From VAXT01 sp963774625 (GTDB taxonomy: Bacteria; Actinomycetota; Thermoleophilia; Gaiellales; Gaiellaceae): a stretch of DNA of 64,000 nt. The position numbers and the translations under genes were made by a program. The stretch is taken from assembly GCA_963774625.1 (NCBI GenBank), contig CAVZFQ010000001.1, forward strand, positions 62,001 to 126,000, written 5' to 3'. The notes beneath the pieces were generated by a model, which was not told where the DNA came from, searched no databases, and saw nothing but the letters and a program-made list of their open reading frames with translations. This document shows, piece after piece, positions 42,799-50,781 of the stretch (position 1 is the first letter of the stretch; each line of letters opens with the position of its first letter).

Positions 42799-43381
42799 GC
42801 GTGACCAGCCGCTCGACGTACTTCGCCAGGACGTCCACCTCGAGGTTGACCTCGTCTCCCGGCTCGAGCGAGCCCATCGTGGTGACCTCGAGCGTGTGCG
42901 GGACGAGCGCTGTCGCGAAGGCGTCCTCGCCGACCTCGGTGATCGTCAGTGAGACGCCGTCTACGGTGATCGACCCCTTCTCCACGCAGTAGCGGAGGAC
43001 GTCCGGCCCCGTCGCGACCCGGATGCGCACGCTCTCCCCCTCCGGCTCGACCGACGAGATTCGCCCCACGCCGTCGACATGGCCCTGGACGTAGTGCCCA
43101 CCGAGCGGGTCGCCGGCCCGAAGCGCGGGCTCGAGGTTGACCTCGTCCCCCTCGGCCAGACCGCCGAGCGTAGTGCGGGCGATGCTCTCCGGGACGGCTG
43201 TCACCGAGAAGCGACCGTTCTGCACCGCGGTGGCCGTCAGGCAGCAGCCGTCGACGTCGACCGAGTCGCCGATCGCGGTCAGGGCCGCAGTCTCGGGAGC
43301 CTCGATCTCGATGTGCAGGCCGCCCTCGCCGCCCCCGAGCGACACGACACGGCCGCGCTCGCGCACGATGCCGGTGAACAT
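42788..43381 (-). CDS. ribE: Riboflavin synthase alpha chain
   Basis: A 197-residue riboflavin synthase, which dismutates two lumazine molecules to give riboflavin. The two tandem lumazine-binding domains start MFTGIVRERGRVV and HYVQGHVDGVGRI; SVDVDGCCLTATAV and GSITVDGVSLTITEV are the paired site signatures. ATG 43381 is supported by MFTGIV at the N-terminus. It overlaps the DUF3237-like gene by 11 bases. Confidence 0.97.
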   Translation of the reverse strand: MFTGIVRERGRVVSLGGGEGGLHIEIEAPETAALTAIGDSVDVDGCCLTATAVQNGRFSVTAVPESIARTTLGGLAEGDEVNLEPALRAGDPLGGHYVQGHVDGVGRISSVEPEGESVRIRVATGPDVLRYCVEKGSITVDGVSLTITEVGEDAFATALVPHTLEVTTMGSLEPGDEVNLEVDVLAKYVERLVTRAP

Positions 43382-43391
43382 TCCGAACAGG

Positions 43392-43646
43392 CTACTCGCC
43401 GAGGGCGAGGACTTCGACCGTCTCGCGCGCGACCATCTCCACGTGGCCACGCTCGCCGGGTGCGACCTGATCGAGCTCCCGGACCAGCTCCTCGACGGCC
43501 CCGACCTGGCCGGGGCTCAGCCCGTCCGTGCCGCTCTCGGTGATCTGACGGCGGAGCTCGTCGTTGCCGATGTGCCGACCGAGCCACTTCGAGATGACCG
43601 CGATCAGGCGATCCTCGGTTGCGGTTGTGTCAGGGCTCGTGGACAT
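43392..43646 (-). CDS. Small conserved-looking helical protein between ribD and ribE
   Basis: An 84-residue helical protein (ISKWLGRHIGNDELRRQITESG, LSPGQVGAVEELVRELDQV, VEMVARETVEVLALGE) overlapping the ribD end by 17 bases and ending 10 bases before ribE. It has no signal, cysteine or known motif. The coding bias and location in a tight operon suggest a real gene, possibly a partner or regulator of riboflavin enzymes. Function unknown. Confidence 0.6.
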   Translation of the reverse strand: MSTSPDTTATEDRLIAVISKWLGRHIGNDELRRQITESGTDGLSPGQVGAVEELVRELDQVAPGERGHVEMVARETVEVLALGE

Positions 43647-44577
43647 AGGCGCTCAGGAGAACATCTTCACCGACCTGGTGCGCGCTCAAACGCGTGAGCT
43701 GGACCGGAGCCGGTAGCGCTTCGACGAGGCCGGCGCCCCCGCCGGCCAGCTTCGGCGCGACGAACAGGAGAACCTTGTCGACGAGGTCGGCCAGGAAGAA
43801 GGACTCCGCCAGGTTCGGCCCGCCCTCGAGCAGGATCGACTGCACGCCCTCCGAGGCCAGCCGCGGCAGGTCCTCCATCAGCGGCCCGCTCAGCAGCTCG
43901 AGCTCCGACCCCTCGGGCAGTGGCCCTCTGCCGAAGGCGAGCCGGCGCGGCTGCTTGGCGGCGTCGACGTCGCGGGCGTCCAGCCGAGGATTGTCGGAAC
44001 GGACCGTCCCCATCCCCACGGCGACCGCATCGGACGCAGCTCGCAGCATGTGCACGATCCGCCGGCTCTCCTCACCCGTGACCCAGCGCTCACCCGGCAT
44101 CGTCATGCTCCCGTCGAGCGTGACCGCGGCCTTGTAGGTGACAAACGGCCGGCCCTGCGAGACCCACGTTCGCCATTCCTCGTTCTGCTGCCGCGACCGG
44201 AAGCCCAGCACGCCGTCAGCGAGGCTGACCTCGACTCCGGCGGCCCGCAGCTCTTCGAGCCCGCCCCCGGCCTTCGGGTTCGGATCGAGTGATCCAGCGA
44301 CGACCTGGGTGATCCCGCTCTCGAGGACCGCCTTGGTGCACGGCGGGGTGTCCCCCCAGCTCCGGCACGGCTCCATGGTCACATAGAGCGTCGCCCCCTT
44401 TGCACGGTCTCCAGCTTGCTCTAACGCTCGAGGTTCCGCATGGTCCTCGCCCTTCCGCTCGTGCCAGCCCTCCCCGACGACCTCGCCGTCGCGCACGACG
44501 ACCGCGCCGACAACGGGGTTCGGGTGCGTCGCCCCCCGCCCGCGCTCGGCCAGCTCGAGCGCCCGCTCCAGGCTCAC
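43630..44577 (-). CDS. ribD: Bifunctional riboflavin deaminase/reductase
   Basis: A 315-residue fusion. The deaminase part has the zinc site EDHAEPRAL and PCRSWGDTPPC, preceded by GATHPNPVVGAVVV; the reductase part has VTYKAAVTLDGSM, GMGTVRSDNPRLDARD and ILLEGGPNLAESFF. It deaminates and reduces the pyrimidine intermediate of riboflavin synthesis. ATG 44577 overlaps the rpe stop by four bases. Confidence 0.95.
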   Translation of the reverse strand: MSLERALELAERGRGATHPNPVVGAVVVRDGEVVGEGWHERKGEDHAEPRALEQAGDRAKGATLYVTMEPCRSWGDTPPCTKAVLESGITQVVAGSLDPNPKAGGGLEELRAAGVEVSLADGVLGFRSRQQNEEWRTWVSQGRPFVTYKAAVTLDGSMTMPGERWVTGEESRRIVHMLRAASDAVAVGMGTVRSDNPRLDARDVDAAKQPRRLAFGRGPLPEGSELELLSGPLMEDLPRLASEGVQSILLEGGPNLAESFFLADLVDKVLLFVAPKLAGGGAGLVEALPAPVQLTRLSAHQVGEDVLLSAYVHEP

Positions 44578-45251
44578 TGGAGACCCTGCACCAGCTCGTG
44601 GTACGCGCCGGCGATGTCGTCCTGCCCGAAGATGCTCGTGCCCGCGACGAACAGGTCGGCGCCTGCATCGCGCACCTCGCGAATGTTGTCCGGCCCGATG
44701 CCGCCGTCGACCTGGATGTGCAGCCCGTCGTCGAGCAGCTCCCGCAGCTCCGCGACCCTGCCGGTCGCCGCCGGCATGAACTTCTGGCCCGAGTACCCAG
44801 GGTTGATGCTCATGCAGAGGACGAGATCCACGCCATCCGCTGCCTGGGCTGCGTCGGCCGGGCTCGTCTCGGGATTGAAGGCCAGCCCGACGCCGAGCTC
44901 CAGCTCACGCGCCTTCCGGTAGACCGCCGGCAGGTCGTCGCAGGCCTCGAAATGGACGGTCACGCTGTCGCCGCCCGCCTCGGCGACGGCCTCGAAGTGC
45001 TGCTCCGGGTTCTCGACCATGAGATGGCAGTCGAGAACGGCGCCGAGCCGATGGACGAGCGGCGAGATCGACTGCAGGACGATCGGCCCGATCGTGATGG
45101 GCGGGACGAAGTGGCCGTCGCCGACGTCGAAGTGGAAGACGCGCACGCCTGCGCGCGCGAGAGCTTCGATCTGCTCGCCGAGCCGCGAGAAGTCGGCCGC
45201 ATAGAGCGACGGCTCGACTTCGACGGTGCGAACCCAGTCCTTCCAGGCCAT
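44574..45251 (-). CDS. rpe: Ribulose-5-phosphate 3-epimerase
   Basis: A 225-residue TIM-barrel isomerase interconverting ribulose- and xylulose-5-phosphate; ribulose-5-phosphate is also a substrate for RibBA. Blocks: SLYAADFSRLGEQIEAL, VFHFDVGDGHFVPPITIGP, CHLMVENPEQH, LCMSINPGYSGQKF and IQVDGGIGPDN. The Asp in FHFDVGDG and the DGG motif are catalytic or metal-related. The start ATG 45251 is three bases after fmt. Confidence 0.95.
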   Translation of the reverse strand: MAWKDWVRTVEVEPSLYAADFSRLGEQIEALARAGVRVFHFDVGDGHFVPPITIGPIVLQSISPLVHRLGAVLDCHLMVENPEQHFEAVAEAGGDSVTVHFEACDDLPAVYRKARELELGVGLAFNPETSPADAAQAADGVDLVLCMSINPGYSGQKFMPAATGRVAELRELLDDGLHIQVDGGIGPDNIREVRDAGADLFVAGTSIFGQDDIAGAYHELVQGLQ

Positions 45252-45254
45252 GGT

Positions 45255-46070
45255 TCAGCTTCGCAGGCCGCGCAGGTACTCGGCGGCGCTCATCCGCTTG
45301 CGCCCCTCGGGCTGAACCTCCAGGAGCTCCAGGCCGCCGGCCGTGAGGTCGCCGTCTCCGGGCCGTGCCCGCCAGACGATCAGCGGTCGGCCGTCGACGG
45401 TGCCGCGCGCACCGATGTGCGGGGACAGGGCGCGGATCCGGTTCAGGCTCTCCTCCGGCGGCCGGCTCCAGTCGAGCTCGCGGTCGGCCGGGGTCAGGCG
45501 TTCCGCGTAGGTCGCCCCCTCTTCGGGCTGAGGCTCGAAGGTTGCCGTGCCCTGCAGCGCCGGCTCGAGCAGCTCGGCGGCCAGCGGCCCGGCCTTCGCG
45601 TACACCGCGCCTGCGTCGTCTTCCGGCTCGATCGCGAAGGGCTCCTGCGCGGAGATCGGCCCGGCATCGAGCTCCTTGATCGTCCGGTGGATCGTGACCC
45701 CGGTCTCGGTGTCACCGGCCATGATCGCGCGCTCGACCGGGGCGGCTCCCCGCCAGCGAGGCAGCAGCGACGGATGGACGTTCAGCCACAGGGCGCGCTC
45801 GAGCAGGCTCTCCGGGATCAAGGCGCCGTAGGCGGCGACGACCATCGCCTCCACGTCCCCCAGCTCGACGGACTCGTCGAGCTTCTCCGGCTGGCGCACC
45901 TCGATGCCGAGCCGCTCGGCGACCTCTTTCGCGGGCGGGGCGCCCACCTTCCGGCCACGGCCTTGCGGACGGTCAGGACGCGTGAGCAGGAAGGCGACGT
46001 CGTACCGGCCGGCCAGGCGCTCCAGCACGTCGGCGCCGAGGGGCGCCGTGGCAGCAACGCCGATCCTCAT
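45255..46070 (-). CDS. fmt: Methionyl-tRNA formyltransferase, short form
   Basis: A 271-residue enzyme that formylates initiator Met-tRNA. The folate/active-site signature HPSLLPRWRGAAPVERAIMAGD is present, along with RPDRPQGRGRKVGAPPAKEVA at the N-terminus. The C-terminal tRNA-binding domain is shorter than in E. coli (usual ~315 residues) but retains ADRELDWSRPPEESLNRIRALSPHIGA. ATG 46070, six bases after def. Confidence 0.95.
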   Translation of the reverse strand: MRIGVAATAPLGADVLERLAGRYDVAFLLTRPDRPQGRGRKVGAPPAKEVAERLGIEVRQPEKLDESVELGDVEAMVVAAYGALIPESLLERALWLNVHPSLLPRWRGAAPVERAIMAGDTETGVTIHRTIKELDAGPISAQEPFAIEPEDDAGAVYAKAGPLAAELLEPALQGTATFEPQPEEGATYAERLTPADRELDWSRPPEESLNRIRALSPHIGARGTVDGRPLIVWRARPGDGDLTAGGLELLEVQPEGRKRMSAAEYLRGLRS

Positions 46071-46076
46071 GTGCCT

Positions 46077-46640
46077 CTAAACGGCCTGCCGGAGGACGGC
46101 GAGCGCCTCGCGGCGGCCATCGGGAGTCGTGCGATCGATGATCAGCGTGCCGTCGAGGTGATCGAGCTCGTGCTGCACGACGCGGGCGCTCATCCCCTCC
46201 AGTTCCAGCCTGACTTCCTCGCCGTCGAGGTCGCGGGCTTCGATCGTCACCCGCAGGTTTCGCTCCACCGGAATGTGCACGCCCTGCATCGACAGGCAGC
46301 CCTCGTCGTCGGCCTCGATCTCATCCGAGCGCTCCACGATTTCCGGGTTGACCATTGCTTGCGGCTCGTCCTCGACAGTCGGCTGGAAGACGAACATCCG
46401 TTTCAGCACGCCGACCTGGTTGGCAGCCAGCCCGACCCCCAGCGCTTCACGCATCAGCATTGTCATCCGCTCCGCGAGTTGCCGCAGGTCGCCGTCGAAC
46501 TCCTCGACATCGTTGGCGCGCATGCGCAGCACGGGGTCCGGGTACTGGCGGACCTGGGCGAGCGCGATCCGGCGCCGCGCCTGGCGCTCGGCATCCAGCT
46601 CTTCGTTGCGAATCTCCTCGGCTTCCGACATCTCCGACAT
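46077..46640 (-). CDS. def: Peptide deformylase
   Basis: A 187-residue iron enzyme that removes the N-formyl group of new proteins. The three signature motifs are GVGLAANQVG, DEGCLSMQG and the metal site QHELDHLDG. The extra 20-residue acidic N-terminus (MSEMSEAEEIRNEELDAERQ) precedes the usual start of the domain. It pairs with fmt in the same transcription unit and is 14 bases after priA. Confidence 0.97.
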   Translation of the reverse strand: MSEMSEAEEIRNEELDAERQARRRIALAQVRQYPDPVLRMRANDVEEFDGDLRQLAERMTMLMREALGVGLAANQVGVLKRMFVFQPTVEDEPQAMVNPEIVERSDEIEADDEGCLSMQGVHIPVERNLRVTIEARDLDGEEVRLELEGMSARVVQHELDHLDGTLIIDRTTPDGRREALAVLRQAV

Positions 46641-46654
46641 CTCGCCGAGTGTAA

Positions 46655-48584
46655 TCAGACGTCCTGGGGGTCGACGTCGACCACGACGGTCAGGTCGGCC
46701 TTCCGCATCGCCGGCGCAGCGGCCGACAGGAGCTGGCCCGCCCGCGACGCGAGCTCGCGTGGTCGCCCGGTCTTCGCGACGAGCTGGGCGCGGTAGCGGC
46801 CGCGCAGCCGGTAGAGCGGCGCGGGCCCCACGATCTCCGCGTCGGCCGACTCGAGCCCGGCCGCCAGCTCGGTGAGCGCCTGGAGCGGATCCGCCTGCTC
46901 GGGCCCGGAGACGAGAATGCGGACGAGGTGCCGAAACGGCGGATAGTTGAGCTCCTGCCGCCGGGCGATCTCGCCCTCGAGGAAGCCCGCGACGTCGTGC
47001 CGCGCCGCCAGGGCGACCGCGCGCGACTCGGGCTGGAAGGTCTGAACGAGCACCTTGCCCGGCGCATCGCGCCCGCTACGCCCGGCGAGCTGGGTCAGGA
47101 GCTGAAACGTGCGCTCCTCGGCCCGGAAGTCAGGCATGCCGAGCCCGAGGTCGGCATCGACGACGGCGGCCAGGGCAACCCCGCCGAAGTGATGCCCCTT
47201 TGCGACCATCTGGGTGCCGATGAGGACGACGCGGTCACCTTCGGCGAACCGCCGCAGAGTCGCCGCCAGCTCGCCGCGCTTGCCGGCCGAGTCGGCATCG
47301 AGCCGGATTCGCTCCAGCTCGGGGACACGCTCCGCGAGCTCACGCTCGAGTCGCTGCGTGCCGGCGCCGATCCGAGCGAGCTCCACCGACCGGCACGAGG
47401 GACAGGCCTCGGGCGCAGGCTCCGCGTGGCCGCAGTGGTGACAGTGAAGACGCTCGTCGCGGTGCAGGACGAGAGCGACGTCGCAGTTGTCGCAGCGGAG
47501 CGTCTCGCCGCAGGCGCGGCAATGGAGGGCGGGCGCAACGCCGCGCCGGTTGAGCAGCAGGATCGCCTTGCCGCCGTCCTGGGCGATCTTGCCGAGCTCG
47601 CCGAGCAGAGGGGCCGACAGCGGATAGCCGGCCTCGCCGCGGAGATCGACGACGCGCACTCCCGGCAGGTCGGCCCCGACGCGCTCGCCGAGGTCCAGCC
47701 GCTCGAGACCGGCCCAGCTCTCGGGCCTCGGCGTCGCGCTCCCGAAGAGGGCGACCGCGCCCTCCAGCGAGGCCCGCTTCGCGGCCACCGTGCGCGCGTC
47801 GTAGCGCGGGTCGGACTCCTGCTTGTACGCCGAGTCGTGCTCCTCGTCGACACAGACGAGCCCGAGACGCGGTAGCGGGGCGAAGATCGCCGAGCGCGCC
47901 CCGATCACGATCGGCGCCGCGCCGGACGCGATGCGCTCCCGTTCGTCGCGACGCTCGGCCTCGGTCAGAGACGAGTGCAGCACGGCGATGCGATCGCCGA
48001 AGCGAGCTCGGAAGCGGCCGATCGTCTGCGGCGCGAGCGCGATCTCGGGGACGAGGACGATCACGCCTCTCCCCTGCGCGAGCGTGGCCTCCGCCGCCTG
48101 GAGGTAGACCTCGGTCTTGCCGCTGCCGGTCGCGCCGTGGAGCAGGAAGCGGCCGCCCTCGCCGTCGAGGGCTTCGGTCAGCCTGGCCAGGGCCCCGAGC
48201 TGCGTCTTCGTCAGCTCGGCCGGCCGGGCCTCGCCGCCCAGCGAGTCGCGGTCGGCAGGCTGCGGCAGCTCCTTCCTGCGTTCCCGCCTCTGAGGAGCGA
48301 CGAGCGCGAGCGCGCGCCCCGGGGTCGAGCCGTAGTAGTCGGCGACCCAGAGCGCGAGATCGACGAGGGCCTGCGGCAGCTGCTCGGCGACACGCACGAT
48401 GGGCGCAAGCTCGACTCCCGCCGGCGGCTCGGTGCCCGTCTCGACCACCACCCCACGCGCCTTGCCGTTCCCGAACCGGATCTCGACGACGGCGCCCTTG
48501 CCCACGCTGTCAGGAGCGTCGTACGTGAACGGGCGGGCGAGGGCTCGTGCCGTGAGAAGCGGAAAGACGGTGACGGGCGCCACA
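46655..48584 (-). CDS. priA: Primosomal replication-restart helicase PriA
   Basis: A 643-residue superfamily 2 helicase that reloads replication at stalled forks. N-terminal DNA-binding domain (VFPLLTARALARPFTYDAPD), Walker A HGATGSGKTEVYLQAAE, DEEHDSAYK, zinc-binding loops (CRACGETLRCDNCD, CHHCGHAEPAPEACPSC) and the C-terminal YPPFRHLVRILVSG. GTG 48584 fits the family N-terminus; a much longer frame runs on upstream but overlaps the divergent iron-transport genes and has no homology. First gene of the def-fmt-rpe-rib block. Confidence 0.95.
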
Positions 48585-48633
48585 GCGTCCCAGGCTAGAG
48601 GCGAAGGCCGACGCAGGCCGGGCAGTTCCCCCT

Positions 48634-48649
48634 GTAAGGTCTGCCTTAC
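48634..48649. promoter_or_regulatory. DtxR-type operator 1 (before fbpC)
   Basis: Perfect inverted repeat GTAAGGTCTGCCTTAC, matching the DtxR-family plan TNAGG-n4-CCTNA. It abuts ATG 48650 and sits 12 bases before the preferred start ATG 48662, so it probably overlaps the promoter. The same 16 bases recur at 49692. The regulator is most likely the DtxR-family protein encoded at 52375. Confidence 0.75.
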
Positions 48650-48661
48650 ATGCCCTGTGGA

Positions 48662-49672
48662 ATGATCTGCGCACACGGAGTCTCGAAGAGATTCGGCTCC
48701 GTCCAGGCCGTCGCTGAAGCTCAACTCTGCGTCGAGCGTGGCGAGATCCTGGCCTTGCTCGGCCCGAGCGGCTGCGGCAAGACGACCTTGCTCCGGCTGA
48801 TCGCCGGCTTCGAGCAGCCCGATGCCGGAGAGGTCCGCCTGGACGAGGTTCGCGTCGCGGGCCACGGCACGTGGATCCCGCCGGACCGACGACGGGTGGG
48901 CATGGTCTTCCAGGACTATGCGCTCTTCCCGCACCTGACGGTTGCCGAGAACGTCGGCTTCGGAGTTCCTCGTCGCGAGCGCGAAGCGCGGGTCGCCGAC
49001 ACGCTGGCCCGCGTCGGGCTCGACGACCACGGCAGCCGTTATCCGCACGAGCTCTCCGGCGGACAGCAGCAGCGTGTGGCCCTGGCGCGCGCGCTCGCCC
49101 CGGCGCCGTCGCTCGTCCTGCTCGACGAGCCGTGGAGCAACATCGATCCGCTCCTGCGCTCGTCGATGCGTGACGATCTCGCCGGCATTCTGCGTGGAAT
49201 CGGCGTGACCGTCGTCCTCGTCACACACGACCGCGAAGAGGCCTTCTCGATCGCCGACCGGATCGCGGTCATGCGCGCGGGCACCGTCGTGCAGGAGGGC
49301 TCGCCCGAGGAGCTGTACCTCGCACCGGCAGACCGGTGGGTCGCCGAGTTCGTCGGGGCGGGCAACTTCGTGCCGGGCCGGATCGACGGCGACCTCGTCG
49401 AGACGCTGCTCGGCCGCTTCCCGGTCACGACGCGGAACGGCGCGACCAAGGTCGATGTCCTCATCCGCCCCGAGCTGCTCGAGCTCGAGCCCGACCCCGC
49501 CGGGCGGGCTGAGGTCGTGGCCCGGGAGTTCCGCGGCCACGACGTCTTCTACCGCGTGCGGCTCGGCGACGGAACGACGCTCGTCTCGCAACGGCCGTCC
49601 AACGAGATCGTGCCGCTCGGCTCGCGGGTGACGGTGAAGCCGCACCTCGGCCGCGTGCCCGTCTTCTCGTAA
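48662..49672 (+). CDS. fbpC: Ferric-iron ABC transporter ATPase
   Basis: A 336-residue ABC ATPase of the FbpC/CysA type: Walker A GPSGCGKTTLLRLIAGF, Q-loop DYALFPHLTVAENVGFG, signature LSGGQQQRVALARAL, Walker B SLVLLDEPWSNIDP, and a C-terminal TOBE-like domain (PELLELEPDPAGRAEVVAREFRGHDVFYRVRL). It energises uptake of ferric iron (or spermidine-like substrates) with the adjacent binding protein and permease. ATG 48662 (MICAHGVSKRF) is preferred over ATG 48650. The stop codon overlaps operator 2. Confidence 0.88.
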   Translation: MICAHGVSKRFGSVQAVAEAQLCVERGEILALLGPSGCGKTTLLRLIAGFEQPDAGEVRLDEVRVAGHGTWIPPDRRRVGMVFQDYALFPHLTVAENVGFGVPRREREARVADTLARVGLDDHGSRYPHELSGGQQQRVALARALAPAPSLVLLDEPWSNIDPLLRSSMRDDLAGILRGIGVTVVLVTHDREEAFSIADRIAVMRAGTVVQEGSPEELYLAPADRWVAEFVGAGNFVPGRIDGDLVETLLGRFPVTTRNGATKVDVLIRPELLELEPDPAGRAEVVAREFRGHDVFYRVRLGDGTTLVSQRPSNEIVPLGSRVTVKPHLGRVPVFS

Positions 49673-49684
49673 GACCGACCTTAC
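49669..49684. promoter_or_regulatory. DtxR-type operator 2 (overlaps fbpC stop)
   Basis: GTAAGACCGACCTTAC, same half-sites as operator 1 with a changed centre. It includes the TAA stop of fbpC and lies 23 bases (centre to centre) from operator 3, so two dimers could bind the same face of the helix region upstream of fbpA. Confidence 0.65.
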
Positions 49685-49691
49685 TTGCGTT

Positions 49692-49707
49692 GTAAGGTCT
49701 GCCTTAC
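49692..49707. promoter_or_regulatory. DtxR-type operator 3 (before fbpA)
   Basis: GTAAGGTCTGCCTTAC again, identical to operator 1, 36 bases before the fbpA start. It probably overlaps the fbpA promoter. With operator 2 it forms a tandem site. Confidence 0.75.
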
Positions 49708-49742
49708 TTAGACTCTCGGCGATGTTCGAACGAGAGGAGAAA

Positions 49743-50771
49743 ATGAAGCGCTGGTTGATCACTGCGGCCCTCGCCCTGCTGCTCGTGAGCGCCGCGGGCT
49801 GCGGCGGCGACGACGAGAGCGACGCCGCGGACGGAGGAACGTTGACCGTCTATTCGGGCCGCGAGGAAGAGATCGTCAAGCCGTTGTTCGAACAGTTCGA
49901 GAAGGCGACAGGCACGAAGCTCGAAGTTCGTTACGGCGACAGCGCCGAGCTGGCCGCCACCCTCGCCGAAGAAGGAGACAACAGCCCCGCGGACCTCTTT
50001 TTCGCCCAGGATGCCGGCGCCCTCGGCGCCGTCGCGGCCGAGGGTCGTCTCGAGGAGCTTCCCGAAGAGGTGCTCGACCGCGTGGACGAACGCTACCGGG
50101 ACCCTGAAGGACGCTGGGTCGGTACGAGCGGCCGCGCGCGCGTCGTCGCGTACAACACCGAGTCGGTGACCGAGGACGAGCTCCCGGACACGATTGCCGG
50201 GTTCACCGACCCGCGCTGGAAGGGCAAGATCGGAGTTCCGCCGACGAATGCCTCCTTCCAGGCCTTCGTGACCGCTCTGCGCTTGTCGGAGGGCGAGGAC
50301 GCCGCGCGTACGTGGCTGAAGAAGATCAAAGAGAACGAGCCCAAGTTCTACGAGAAGAACTCACAGGTCGTCGAGGCAGTCGCAGCAGGCGAGATCGACG
50401 TCGGCTTCGTCAACCACTACTACCTCGGACTGCTGAAGGAAGAGCAGCCCGACGCCCCGGCCGCGAACCACTTCCTGCGGGCAGGCGATCCAGGCGCGCT
50501 GGTCAACGTCGCAGGGGTCGGCATCGTGGAGGGCACGGACGACGAGGACAGCGCCCGCGAGTTCGTCGACTTCCTGCTCTCGGACGAGGGTCAGCGCTTC
50601 TACCCCGAGGAGGCTGAGGAAGCGGAGTACCCGCTCGTCGCCGGGATCGAGGGGCCCTCGGGGCTCCCTGCGCTAAACGAGCTGCATGGCCCGGACATCG
50701 CTCTCGGCAAGCTCGGGCCCGAGCTGGAGCGCACGCTCGAGCTCCTGAACGAGCTCGGCTACACGTCGTAG
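49743..50771 (+). CDS. fbpA: Ferric-iron-binding lipoprotein (FbpA-like)
   Basis: A 342-residue substrate-binding lipoprotein: signal WLITAALALLLVSAAGC with lipobox, then TVYSGREEEIVKPLFEQFEKATG, the usual FbpA N-terminal beta-strand, and PADLFFAQDAGALGAVAAEGRL. The aromatic/tyrosine ligands for ferric iron appear in the NHYYLGLL segment. The ATG at 49743 follows the ribosome site GAGAGGAGAA; an upstream ATG at 49722 is unlikely. The permease starts 10 bases downstream. Confidence 0.88.
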   Translation: MKRWLITAALALLLVSAAGCGGDDESDAADGGTLTVYSGREEEIVKPLFEQFEKATGTKLEVRYGDSAELAATLAEEGDNSPADLFFAQDAGALGAVAAEGRLEELPEEVLDRVDERYRDPEGRWVGTSGRARVVAYNTESVTEDELPDTIAGFTDPRWKGKIGVPPTNASFQAFVTALRLSEGEDAARTWLKKIKENEPKFYEKNSQVVEAVAAGEIDVGFVNHYYLGLLKEEQPDAPAANHFLRAGDPGALVNVAGVGIVEGTDDEDSAREFVDFLLSDEGQRFYPEEAEEAEYPLVAGIEGPSGLPALNELHGPDIALGKLGPELERTLELLNELGYTS

Positions 50772-50781
50772 GGTCGCATCC

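Noticed and set aside
41088..48584. FMN riboswitch controlling the riboflavin genes
   Set aside because: The genes abut or overlap with no leader long enough, and no FMN-box sequence was seen upstream of priA.
46655..49762. A 1035-codon minus-strand frame around priA
   Set aside because: The part before GTG 48584 is antisense to the iron-transport genes and lacks helicase homology.
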